A stretch of 11,359 bases of DNA from Candidatus Uhrbacteria bacterium (GTDB lineage: Bacteria > Patescibacteriota > Patescibacteriia > SG8-24). The notes below the pieces were generated by a model. The model was not told the origin of the DNA. It saw only the letters and a list, made by a program, of their open reading frames with translations, and ran no database searches. The DNA lies in the NCBI GenBank assembly GCA_016205965.1, contig JACQSM010000102.1, positions 1-11,359 of the forward strand, written 5' to 3'. A program made the translations under genes and the position numbers. Shown here piece after piece: positions 4,694-11,359 of the stretch. Position 1 is the first letter of the stretch. Every line of letters starts with the position of its first letter.

Positions 4694-5164
4694 ATGGCTA
4701 TCAGACCCATCGTCCGCGACGGCGACCCGGTGCTCCGGATCCGCGCCAAAGAGGTCGACCCGAAGGATCTCGGCGGCACCGAATTCGCCCAATTGATCGA
4801 GGACATGCTTGAAACCATGTACGTCGCCAAGGGCGTCGGCATCGCCGCGCCCCAGATCGGCGTGAGCCTTCGCGTCTTCATCGCCGAGAGTCCGGACGGA
4901 CCGATTGCCTTGGTCAATCCGGTTTTCAGCCGGCCGTCGAAAAAAACGCTCAAGGACCAGGAGGGCTGCCTGTCGGTGCCCGGCCATTTCGATACCGTGT
5001 CCCGGTACAAAGGCCTGGCCGTGGAGGCGCTGACAGCCGAGGGCAAGCCGGTGCGGTTTTCGGTCGACGGATTTTTCGCGCGCATCCTCCAGCATGAGAT
5101 GGATCATCTCGACGGCATGCTGTTCATCGACCGGGTCAAGGAACAGAAGGCGCGCAAAGTATGA
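4694..5164 (+). CDS. def: Peptide deformylase
   Basis: Metalloenzyme that removes the formyl group from the N-terminal methionine of new proteins at the ribosome exit. 156 residues, slightly short but within the usual range. All three family motifs are present: GVGIAAPQ (47-54), EGCLS (90-94, metal ligand Cys92) and HEMDH (134-138, metal ligands His134 and His138, catalytic Glu135). Only one base separates it from the priA stop, and it overlaps fmt by 4 bases (ATGA), so the three are co-transcribed. The enzyme reverses the modification made possible by the next gene. No Shine-Dalgarno site is visible before the ATG, so translation is probably coupled to priA. Confidence 0.97.
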   Translation: MAIRPIVRDGDPVLRIRAKEVDPKDLGGTEFAQLIEDMLETMYVAKGVGIAAPQIGVSLRVFIAESPDGPIALVNPVFSRPSKKTLKDQEGCLSVPGHFDTVSRYKGLAVEALTAEGKPVRFSVDGFFARILQHEMDHLDGMLFIDRVKEQKARKV

Positions 5165-6138
5165 CCGGCGTCCTGTATTTCGGCACGTCCGAGTTCGCGG
5201 TCGCGGCGCTCGAGGCGCTGGCGGCTTCGCCGTCGTTCCGGGTGATCGGCGTGGTCACGCAACCCGACAAGCCGGTCGGCCGCAAAGGCGAAATCCGCCG
5301 GACGCCGGCGGCCGAGGCGGCTCTGCGCCTGGGCTTGCCGCTGCACCAGTTCGCGACGCTCAAGGACCCGTCGACGGCCGAAGCGATCCGATCGATGGCG
5401 CCCGACCTTTTCATCGTCGCCGCCTACGGCAAAATCATTCCGGCCTCGGTTTTGGAGATTCCCCGCCTGGGTGCGCTCAATTTGCACGGCTCTCTTTTGC
5501 CGAAGTACCGCGGGGCCTCGCCGATCCAGGCGGTGATTTTGGCCGGCGAGCGCCAGACCGGCGTGACGCTGATGCGCATGGACAGCCAGGTCGACCATGG
5601 ACCGGTGCTGGCCGCGGCGAAGACGCCGATCGCCGACGACGACACCCACGCTTCGCTCGAAAAGAAGCTCGGCGCCGTCGCGGCCGAACTTCTGATCGAA
5701 ACGCTGCCGGCGTACGTGCGCGGCGAGCTGACGCCCAAGGAGCAGCGGCATGACGACGCGACTTTCACCAAGGTACTGGGCCGCGAGGATGGACTGGTAC
5801 GCTGGACGGTCGAGGATGCCGCCGCCATTGAACGAAAACTCCGTGCTTATGATCCCTGGCCGGGCGCCTACGCCGTCTGGCTTCATGCCGAAAAACATCT
5901 GCGCCTGAAATTATTGAAGGTCTCGGCGATCAAAAAAGCGCCGGCAGACGCGCCCGTAGGCACGGTCTTCCGGCTCGATGACGGTTTTCCGGCCGTGAAG
6001 GCGGCACGAGGCGCGATAAAACTCGAACAGATCCAGCTCGAAGGCAAGAAACCGGCCTCGGGAAAAAGTTTTCTCGACGGTTACGCCGGTTTGGTCGGCG
6101 CCAGGCTGGAAGAGCCATCCGAAGAAAAGGCTCCGTGA
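5161..6138 (+). CDS. fmt: Methionyl-tRNA formyltransferase
   Basis: Transfers a formyl group from 10-formyl-tetrahydrofolate to methionyl-initiator tRNA. 325 residues, near the usual 310-320. The N-terminal Rossmann-like domain begins VLYFGTSEFA. The catalytic region is LNLHGSLLPKYRGASPIQ (106-123) with Asn107 and His109, followed by Asp145 in VDHGPVL; these correspond to Asn106, His108 and Asp144 of the E. coli enzyme. The C-terminal OB-like domain starts near 205 (TKVLGREDGLVRW) and includes IERKLRAYDPWPGAY. The start overlaps the def stop (ATGA). The last 18 or so residues are a charged tail (LEEPSEEKAP) whose codons overlap the end of the convergent polysaccharide gene by 58 bases. No terminator is seen between the two. 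Confidence 0.97.
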   Translation: MTGVLYFGTSEFAVAALEALAASPSFRVIGVVTQPDKPVGRKGEIRRTPAAEAALRLGLPLHQFATLKDPSTAEAIRSMAPDLFIVAAYGKIIPASVLEIPRLGALNLHGSLLPKYRGASPIQAVILAGERQTGVTLMRMDSQVDHGPVLAAAKTPIADDDTHASLEKKLGAVAAELLIETLPAYVRGELTPKEQRHDDATFTKVLGREDGLVRWTVEDAAAIERKLRAYDPWPGAYAVWLHAEKHLRLKLLKVSAIKKAPADAPVGTVFRLDDGFPAVKAARGAIKLEQIQLEGKKPASGKSFLDGYAGLVGARLEEPSEEKAP

Positions 6139-7682
6139 ATGCCGAGGGCGGCCGCGATCATGAGCATGCCCAGGCCGAGCGGATGATTGAGGTAGGGGCT
6201 GAAAATATTGGTCGCCAGCATGCCGATGACGGCGGCAACCGTCCCGAGAGCGAGCGCTCCCTGGGCGGTTTTTTCGTCGTTCGAGGGGGCGGCGAGCGAT
6301 GCCGCCGACGATCGGACCGCGCGCAGCAGCGGCCGCATGACCGCGACTATGAACCAGAGGTAGACGACGGTGCCGAGCAGGCCGAATTTGACGACCAGGT
6401 CGTGATAGCCCCACTCGAAGGCGTAGGTGGTGTAGGCGCCGGTCGGATTTTGTTCGAGCAGACGCGGATCCTTGGTGACGTAGGTGACGGTGGTGCCGAG
6501 ACCGCTGCCCAGGAGAGGATGCCGGGCGATCGCCTTGTTAAGCTCGGGCAGCAATTGCCAGCGGCTGACCGCGGCATCATCGCTGATGAAGGAGAAGGCG
6601 CGGTCGCCGAAGAGGGCGGCGAAGGAGATGTCGGCCCCTTTGCGCGGGAACGGAACGGAGAAAACGGCGACGATGACCGCGCCGCCAAGGACGGCGGAAC
6701 CGATGGCCAAGGCAATGAGACGTTTCCAGACCGCGGCCGAGGCGCGGAAACGCAGCAGCACGGCCGCGACCGCCAAGGCCGAAACGACGGCGCCGAACCA
6801 GAAGCTGCGCGACATTCCCATGAGCAGGCCCGTGGCCGCCATGACGAGCAGAGCGAGAGAGAGGCGGCGGCATTTGCCGGAGGAGTGAGCGAAGGCGCCG
6901 TGCAGCAGCGCGATCCAGAAAAGCGCGACCGCATAGAGATGCGACTGGAAAAAGACGCGATAAAAATCGCCGACCATCCGGGTGATTTCGCCGACCCGGG
7001 TGTCGCGGATCCAGACGTAGAGGTCCGGAGCGATCGTCTGCAGGCGATGCGAAAAGACGTAGAGGACGAACAGCGCCTTGGCGACCGAGAGCGTAGCCGC
7101 CGCGACGAAGACGCCGGCCAGGCGATCGCGGGTCAGCGGCGCGGCCAAGCTTTCGACGATTATCGGCATCAGGCCCAGGAAGATATAGCCGTTGCCGTCG
7201 AAGAAGACGGTGCCGAAGTCGTTGCCCAAGGCCAGGCCGCGGATGAGGCCGTAGAGGACGACCAGGTTGAGGGCGGCGAACGGCGCCATCAACCCGGCGC
7301 GATTCATGGCGGCGAACGGCGCTTTGGCCTTGCGCCGCTCTTCGCCGCGCCGGACCGTGCGGACGAAGGCGCGGGCGTTCCAAATGCCGGACACGACCAG
7401 GAACAGCCCGATGCGCAGCGAAATTTCGCCGCCGCCGCCCGCGCCGTAGGCCACCAGGTAGCCGCCCTGCGAGCCGATGAAGAGCTCGGCCAAGAGCGCC
7501 AGCAGCGCCAGATCGAAATCGATCACGGCGACGATCGCCGTCGCCGCCAAGATGATGACGAAGGCGGCGGTCGAAAAAGCCGGGTACAGGTGGCCGAGAA
7601 AAGAGATGGTTTCCAAAAACACCAGGAAAACCAGCGACGTGCGGATGGCATTACGGAAGGCGGCGTTGTCGGAAGGGATCAT
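6081..7682 (-). CDS. O-antigen ligase / polymerase-like polytopic membrane protein (Wzy/WaaL family)
   Basis: 533 residues with about 11-13 hydrophobic segments; clear ones are near 12-31, 36-55, 86-101, 131-152, 160-180, 187-211, 244-263, 272-290, 321-343, 426-450 and 475-516. A large non-membrane loop (about 345-425) carries the family signature SRWQLLPELNKAIARHPLLGSGLGT (374-398), with FFQSHLY (244-250) and SRSFWFG (291-297) before it. Such proteins join lipid-linked oligosaccharides to a growing polymer or a lipid/protein acceptor outside the membrane; polymerases and ligases cannot be told apart here. Last gene of the minus-strand polysaccharide operon. Its ATG at 7680-7682 lies 32 bases inside the upstream glycosyltransferase gene, with no Shine-Dalgarno site, so coupling is likely. 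No other good start is found until residue 126. Its 3' end overlaps fmt by 58 bases. Confidence 0.88.
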   Translation of the reverse strand: MIPSDNAAFRNAIRTSLVFLVFLETISFLGHLYPAFSTAAFVIILAATAIVAVIDFDLALLALLAELFIGSQGGYLVAYGAGGGGEISLRIGLFLVVSGIWNARAFVRTVRRGEERRKAKAPFAAMNRAGLMAPFAALNLVVLYGLIRGLALGNDFGTVFFDGNGYIFLGLMPIIVESLAAPLTRDRLAGVFVAAATLSVAKALFVLYVFSHRLQTIAPDLYVWIRDTRVGEITRMVGDFYRVFFQSHLYAVALFWIALLHGAFAHSSGKCRRLSLALLVMAATGLLMGMSRSFWFGAVVSALAVAAVLLRFRASAAVWKRLIALAIGSAVLGGAVIVAVFSVPFPRKGADISFAALFGDRAFSFISDDAAVSRWQLLPELNKAIARHPLLGSGLGTTVTYVTKDPRLLEQNPTGAYTTYAFEWGYHDLVVKFGLLGTVVYLWFIVAVMRPLLRAVRSSAASLAAPSNDEKTAQGALALGTVAAVIGMLATNIFSPYLNHPLGLGMLMIAAALGIHGAFSSDGSSSLAPTKPA

Positions 7683-8541
7683 AGCGGGGTACGAGATTCT
7701 TGATGGCCGGAGCCAGCCAAGCGAGCGCCATCGAGAGCGGGTGGAGGACGCTGACGACGGCCCAGGCCGCCAATCCGAAGTGCTTCTTCATATAATAACG
7801 CAGGCTGCGATTCATCATGCGCTGTTTCTGCGGCCCGAAGACCTGGCGGAAGCTCTGTCCCCCGCCGTGCCGGACCTTCGCGACCGGCGCGTACCAGACT
7901 TCGAGTCCGGCATCCTTGGCCCGTTTGCACCAATCGACCTCTTCGTACCAGATGAAAAAGCGCTCATCCATCAGGCCGATGCGGTCGAGGACCTCCCGCC
8001 GGATGAAGAAAGCCGCGCCCATGACCTGGTCGACGGGCGCCGCTTTGGCGTAGTCGAAATCGAGGGCGTAGTAGCGGCGCAGCGGGCCGAGGTTCGGCGC
8101 CAGGTTTTGAACCTTGAGCATCACTAGTATCTGCGAGAGCGGCGTCGGAAAGCGGCGGACCGATGGCTGGGTGCTGCCGTCTTCGTTGATGATGCGCGGG
8201 CCGGCGATAGCGACTCTCGGATTCGCCCGCATGTAGGCGACCATTTCGGCCAGAGCGTTGCCGACCGGTTCGGCGTCGGGATTCAGGAGAACGAGAAAAT
8301 CCCCCGTCGCCAGGCGCAGGGCCGGGTTGTTGCCGGCGGCGAAGCCGAGATTGCGGTTGTTGGCGATGAGTGTCGCCTGCGGAAATTCCCTGGCGACCAT
8401 CTCGACGCTGCCGTCGCCCGAGGCGTTATCGACCACGAAGACCTCGAAATCGATGCCCGAGGTGTTGGCGTAGACCGAGGCCAGATTCCGGCGCAGCAGG
8501 TCTTTGACCTTCCAATTGACGATGATGACGGAGAGATCCAT
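7651..8541 (-). CDS. Family 2 glycosyltransferase, rhamnosyltransferase-like
   Basis: Transfers a sugar from a nucleotide sugar to a lipid-linked glycan at the inner face of the membrane. 296 residues, GT-A fold. It starts MDLSVIIVNWKV, then VVDNASGDGS (37-46), NLGFAAGNN (64-72), the metal-binding stretch LNPDAEP (86-92), GAAFFIRREV (175-184) and FFIWYEEVDWCKR (195-207). This is the layout of dTDP-rhamnosyltransferases of the WbbL kind, but the sugar cannot be fixed from sequence. A hydrophobic segment at about 256-280 may anchor it. The chosen ATG (8539-8541) follows the previous stop by one base and fits the family start; an ATG at 8554-8556 would add MACAD and has a weak GAAGG upstream, so it remains possible. 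The 3' end overlaps the next gene by 32 bases. Confidence 0.92.
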   Translation of the reverse strand: MDLSVIIVNWKVKDLLRRNLASVYANTSGIDFEVFVVDNASGDGSVEMVAREFPQATLIANNRNLGFAAGNNPALRLATGDFLVLLNPDAEPVGNALAEMVAYMRANPRVAIAGPRIINEDGSTQPSVRRFPTPLSQILVMLKVQNLAPNLGPLRRYYALDFDYAKAAPVDQVMGAAFFIRREVLDRIGLMDERFFIWYEEVDWCKRAKDAGLEVWYAPVAKVRHGGGQSFRQVFGPQKQRMMNRSLRYYMKKHFGLAAWAVVSVLHPLSMALAWLAPAIKNLVPRYDPFRQRRLP

Positions 8542-8542
8542 A

Positions 8543-9256
8543 TCAGCGCAAGCCATGCTTAGCCTTCACGATCTTCTCGGCCGCCAGGTATTTTTCGACG
8601 CTGGGGACGCGGAGGCCGAGGCGGCGCCAGGGAATCCGGTAGAAGATGCCGGGCACCCAGGTGCTGATGCCGCCTTTGTGCGGGATGACCGAGAACAACA
8701 TCTCCGGCACCCAGACGCCGACATGGCCGCGACCGAGCATGGTCAGCCACAGGTCCCAGTCTTGGAGCTTGCGGATCGATTCGTCGAAACGCGGAAAATG
8801 CGGGCGCCTGATGAGCGAGGTTGTGTGGATGTAGTTCATGCGCCGCAGGGTGTCGGCATCGAACGGCCACAGGCGGAACGTCTTCCAGCCGAAACGAAAC
8901 GAGGCGTAGGCATAGGATGCTTTCGGATTTTTCTCTAGGGTTTCCAGAAGCCGCTCCAGGAAGTCGGGCCGCATGACGACATCGGCGTCGCAAAAAATAA
9001 CGAACTCGCCTTTCGAGGCGTCGAAGCCGCGATTCCGGGCGGCATTGCCGCCGCGGTTCTCCTGGTCGATGAGGCTGATCCTGCTCGCATGCGGTTTGAG
9101 CACTTCCAACGTATCATCGGTCGAGCCGTCGTTGACGACGATGATCTCGTAATTTTTGAAGGTCTGCCGGTAGATGCTTTCAAGGCACAGTCCGATTTCC
9201 CGGGCGTGCTGGTAGGTCGGAATGATGATGCTGATCTTCGGCGTCGTCATATTCAT
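8543..9256 (-). CDS. Family 2 glycosyltransferase
   Basis: 237 residues, one GT-A domain. ISIIIPTYQHAREIGLCLESI (8-28) begins the nucleotide-binding fold, followed by VVNDGSTDDT (40-49), NRGGNAARNRGFDASKGEFV (67-86) and the DXD motif CDADVVM (89-95) for the metal. QDWDLWLTM (165-173) supplies the usual catalytic-base region. No membrane segment. The start ATG overlaps the stop of the GT4 gene (ATGA), with a second ATG two codons later. The acceptor and donor sugars are unknown. The protein is shorter than many GT2 enzymes and lacks a C-terminal domain. Confidence 0.92.
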   Translation of the reverse strand: MNMTTPKISIIIPTYQHAREIGLCLESIYRQTFKNYEIIVVNDGSTDDTLEVLKPHASRISLIDQENRGGNAARNRGFDASKGEFVIFCDADVVMRPDFLERLLETLEKNPKASYAYASFRFGWKTFRLWPFDADTLRRMNYIHTTSLIRRPHFPRFDESIRKLQDWDLWLTMLGRGHVGVWVPEMLFSVIPHKGGISTWVPGIFYRIPWRRLGLRVPSVEKYLAAEKIVKAKHGLR

Positions 9257-10407
9257 GCGGCTTCGGCATGAACCTCGGCCAGCCGTCGGACCACCGGTCC
9301 GAACTGGCGCTCGGCGGTGAATTCGGCCAGCACCCTGGCTCTCCCCCGCTCGCCGAGGCGCCGCCGGAGATCGGCGTCGGCGTAAAGCCGCCGCAGGGCC
9401 GCGGCCAGCTCGACCGGATTGTCGGGATTGACCAGGAGGCCGGTCTGGCCGTCGAGAACGGCTTCGGGGACGCCGCCGAGGCGCGAGCCGACAGTCGGTC
9501 TGCCGTAGAGGTTGGCCTCCAGGAAGACGATGCCGAAGCCCTCGACGTCGGGTCCGAGGCTGCGCGGCGCGGTCACGAAAACGTCGGCGGCCGCATGGTA
9601 GGCCGGCAGCTCCTCGGCCGGCACTCGGCCGGCGATGATGACGTAGTCTTCGGCCCCGGTTTCGCGAACCAGTTTGGCCAGCTTCTGCCGCTCGGGTCCG
9701 TCGCCGACGATGACGTACTTGGCCGGGATGCCGTCGCGGCGCAGTCGCGATACGGCATCGATGGCCAGGTCGAATCCCTTTCTGGCCACCAGCCGGCCGA
9801 TGCTCACGACCACGAATGCGCCTTCCAGCCGGTGGCGCTCGCGGATCGCTCGTACCTGGTCGTCGCTCGGTGCCTTAGCGCAGGCGGATCCCGGAACCGG
9901 ATAAGCGACCTGGATTTTTTCGGGCGCGACGCCGAAGGCTCGGACCAGACCGGCGGTATAGCTGCTGTTGGCGATGACGGTCGATGCCCGCCTCAATACG
10001 TGGCCAGCCGCGGCTCGCTTGCGCCCGCCGGCGGCCATGGCCAAGGCCGCGTCCATGCCATGAGCGATGACGACATAGGGGGTGCGATGCGCGACCGAGA
10101 GCGTTCGGGCGACGACGCCCATCGGCAAGAGATGGCTGACGATGATCGACGAATATTCGGCGCGGCCCAGGAGTTTGGCGACGGCGGCGAAGGCCGGAGC
10201 CCAGGCTGGTTTGATGCGCGGCGCCAGCAGGCGGCGGCGATAGATCGGCGCGGCCGATTCGACGTCGAACTTATGCGCGCCGGCCGCCTCCGGCGCCAGC
10301 ACTTCGATCGTCCCGGCCGGAAATTGCGAAACCATGGCGGCCAAATATTCGGCGATGCCGCCGACCTGGGGGGCGTATTCGAGCGTGGCGAGCAGGGCGG
10401 GCTTCAT
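9253..10407 (-). CDS. Family 4 glycosyltransferase (GT-B)
   Basis: 384 residues. The N-terminal half (1-190) starts MKPALLATLEYAPQVGGIAEY, with the glycine-rich acceptor loop typical of GT4, and holds YVVIAHGMD (111-119) and IANSSYTAGLVRAFG (145-159). The C-terminal donor half contains VSIGRLVARKGFDLAIDA (201-218) with Arg205 and Lys210 for phosphate binding, VIVGDGPER (232-240), and the EX7E motif E289 to E297 in PDVEGFGIVFLEANLYGRP. It then has GGVPEAVLDGQTGLLVNPDNP (311-331). This is a retaining transferase acting on nucleotide sugars at the cytoplasmic membrane surface. The ATG at 10405-10407 overlaps the flippase stop (ATGA). The same frame stays open much further upstream, but that part is a shadow of the flippase gene and has no GT4 similarity. 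Confidence 0.94.
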   Translation of the reverse strand: MKPALLATLEYAPQVGGIAEYLAAMVSQFPAGTIEVLAPEAAGAHKFDVESAAPIYRRRLLAPRIKPAWAPAFAAVAKLLGRAEYSSIIVSHLLPMGVVARTLSVAHRTPYVVIAHGMDAALAMAAGGRKRAAAGHVLRRASTVIANSSYTAGLVRAFGVAPEKIQVAYPVPGSACAKAPSDDQVRAIRERHRLEGAFVVVSIGRLVARKGFDLAIDAVSRLRRDGIPAKYVIVGDGPERQKLAKLVRETGAEDYVIIAGRVPAEELPAYHAAADVFVTAPRSLGPDVEGFGIVFLEANLYGRPTVGSRLGGVPEAVLDGQTGLLVNPDNPVELAAALRRLYADADLRRRLGERGRARVLAEFTAERQFGPVVRRLAEVHAEAA

Positions 10408-11359
10408 GTCGGTACGATATCCGAGACGGTTTTGGTTCGCCGGGTGAAGATGCCGATGATCGTCCGGCATTCTTCGACCGTGACGCCGCGCAAGGCGAAC
10501 AACGACAGCGTGTACACGACCATGGCCGAAGGAATCAGCGCGGCCAGCGGCGCGATCGGCTCGGCGGCGATGACGACTCCGCTCATGACGGCCGCCGACG
10601 CCAGCACTTTGACGGCGTCGCGCAGCATCGGCTTCAACGGCGGCCTGACCAGACGGAACGCCGGCACGGCGGCGCCGAGGAACAGCCCGGCATTGCCGGC
10701 CAGCGCCGCCAGGGCCGCGCCGACCGAACCGAACCGCGGAATCAGGATCAGGTTGAGGAGGATGTTGCCGATCATGGTGCAGCCCATGACGGCGGTGTTG
10801 ATCCGCTCGCGGTCGCAGGCGTTGAGCAGCGAACCGGCCGGCCAGTACAAGAACGCGAAGATCAGCGAAACCATGAGAATCTGAAGCGGCGCATCGGCGG
10901 CGCTGAAGGCGTGGCCATAGACGGCGGCGAGCAGTCGGTCGGCCAGCAAGCCGATGCCGGCGGCGAGCGGCACCACCAGCACGAACAGGTACTTGAGGGC
11001 GGTCCTGAACACTTGGACCAAACGCTCCCGGTTCGAAACGTAGCTTTCGCTCATCGCCGGGTAGACGGCGGCGGCCAAGGACATCGGCAGGAACTGAAAG
11101 GCGAAGGCGACTTTGTAGCCGACGCCGTAGACGCCGACGGCGGCTTCCGAAACGAACTTTGACAGCAGGATCGAATCGATCGACGAATAAACGCGCGAGA
11201 AGACGCCGGCCAGGGCGAAAGGCGCGGCCACGCGCAGAAAGAAGCGGGTCATGCCGGGATCGAGCGCGACCTGGGGCGCGACGCGAAAACGGCGGTAGAC
11301 GGCGTAGGTCGACCAAAGGACGTTCCAAGTGCTGCCGCAGGCCAGGGCGACGATCAGGA
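10404..11359 (-). CDS. Polysaccharide flippase, Wzx/MATE-like (5' end outside window)
   Basis: Moves lipid-linked oligosaccharide across the cytoplasmic membrane. The frame stays open to the window's right edge, so about 317 C-terminal residues are seen and perhaps 120-180 are missing. An ATG at 11250-11252 is internal: the frame before it reads TWNVLWSTYAVYRRFR..., a typical end of the first half of such proteins. Then FFLRVAAPFALAGVFSRVYSSIDSILLSKF and VGVYGVGYKVAFAFQFLPMSLAAAVYPAMSE are characteristic of the Wzx family, with GNILLNLILIPRFGSVGAALA near the C terminus. About nine hydrophobic segments are visible. It is the first visible gene of the minus-strand operon and overlaps GT4 by 4 bases. 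Confidence 0.93.
   Translation of the reverse strand, partial: LIVALACGSTWNVLWSTYAVYRRFRVAPQVALDPGMTRFFLRVAAPFALAGVFSRVYSSIDSILLSKFVSEAAVGVYGVGYKVAFAFQFLPMSLAAAVYPAMSESYVSNRERLVQVFRTALKYLFVLVVPLAAGIGLLADRLLAAVYGHAFSAADAPLQILMVSLIFAFLYWPAGSLLNACDRERINTAVMGCTMIGNILLNLILIPRFGSVGAALAALAGNAGLFLGAAVPAFRLVRPPLKPMLRDAVKVLASAAVMSGVVIAAEPIAPLAALIPSAMVVYTLSLFALRGVTVEECRTIIGIFTRRTKTVSDIVPT

Noticed and set aside
6135..7703. 522-residue open frame on the plus strand
   Set aside because: It lies antisense to the O-antigen ligase-like gene and is rich in Arg, Gly, Asp and Glu in a repetitive way, as expected from the reverse of GC-rich membrane-protein codons. It has no recognisable domain.
9268..10884. 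538-residue open frame on the plus strand
   Set aside because: Antisense to the GT4 and flippase genes, both of which have full family motifs. Its composition is that of a shadow frame.
10408..11328. N-terminal extension of the GT4 frame
   Set aside because: The frame is open but Arg-rich and without similarity. It is the flippase gene read in another frame, and GT4 proteins start at MKPALLATLEY.
1..11359. tRNA, rRNA, CRISPR arrays, insertion sequences, integrases, attachment sites
   Set aside because: I looked for clover-leaf T-loop signatures, evenly spaced repeats, transposase motifs and terminal inverted repeats and saw none.

Overview
The window is about 60% G+C by eye and gene-dense. 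It comes from a bacterium, most likely uncultured. The gene complement suggests the Patescibacteria (Candidate Phyla Radiation), though this is an inference and not proof. The reasons are: a PriA protein whose zinc cluster survives while every helicase motif has decayed; a lone class III extradiol-dioxygenase/MEMO-like gene fused to a priA-def-fmt operon; many starts with little or no Shine-Dalgarno sequence; and tightly overlapping genes. The standard code fits, because TGA acts as stop at several clear gene ends.

Layout. (1) 1-586, plus strand: the C-terminal third of a ClpB/ClpC-type AAA+ chaperone, cut by the window edge. (2) 587-939: a 353-base gap without a convincing protein gene, but packed with inverted repeats. 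It holds three hairpins right behind the chaperone gene, a possible two-state stem, and a stretch ending in a good plus-strand intrinsic terminator that looks like a free-standing small structured RNA (about 826-922). (3) 940-1566, minus: lexA. Its upstream region carries three copies of the heptamer GTTCGGT/ACCGAAC, two of them forming GTTC-N7-GTTC, plus one perfect and one near-perfect DnaA box. (4) 1675-1920, minus: an 81-residue two-helix membrane protein of unknown function, closed by an intrinsic terminator. (5) 1921-2035: divergent promoters. (6) 2036-6138, plus: a four-gene operon of LigB/MEMO-like protein, degenerate priA, def and fmt, joined by 1-4 base overlaps or a 1-base gap. (7) 6081-11359, minus: a surface polysaccharide operon read from the right edge in the order flippase (cut by the window edge), GT4, GT2, GT2, O-antigen ligase/polymerase-like protein. 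Most junctions are ATGA overlaps. The last gene converges on fmt and overlaps it by 58 bases.

How the genes work together. LexA with RecA (not in the window) would control the DNA damage response. Def and Fmt are the two enzymes of the N-formyl-methionine cycle at the start and end of translation initiation. PriA normally restarts stalled replication forks, but here it can at most act as a DNA-binding or loading platform. The minus-strand cluster has the parts expected of a Wzx/Wzy-type pathway: glycosyltransferases build a lipid-linked oligosaccharide, the flippase moves it across the membrane, and the polytopic polymerase/ligase joins it to polymer or acceptor.

I see no tRNA, rRNA, CRISPR array, insertion sequence or phage gene. 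The strongest candidates for something not yet described are the hairpin-rich gap with its putative small RNA, the lexA control region, and the helicase-dead PriA.
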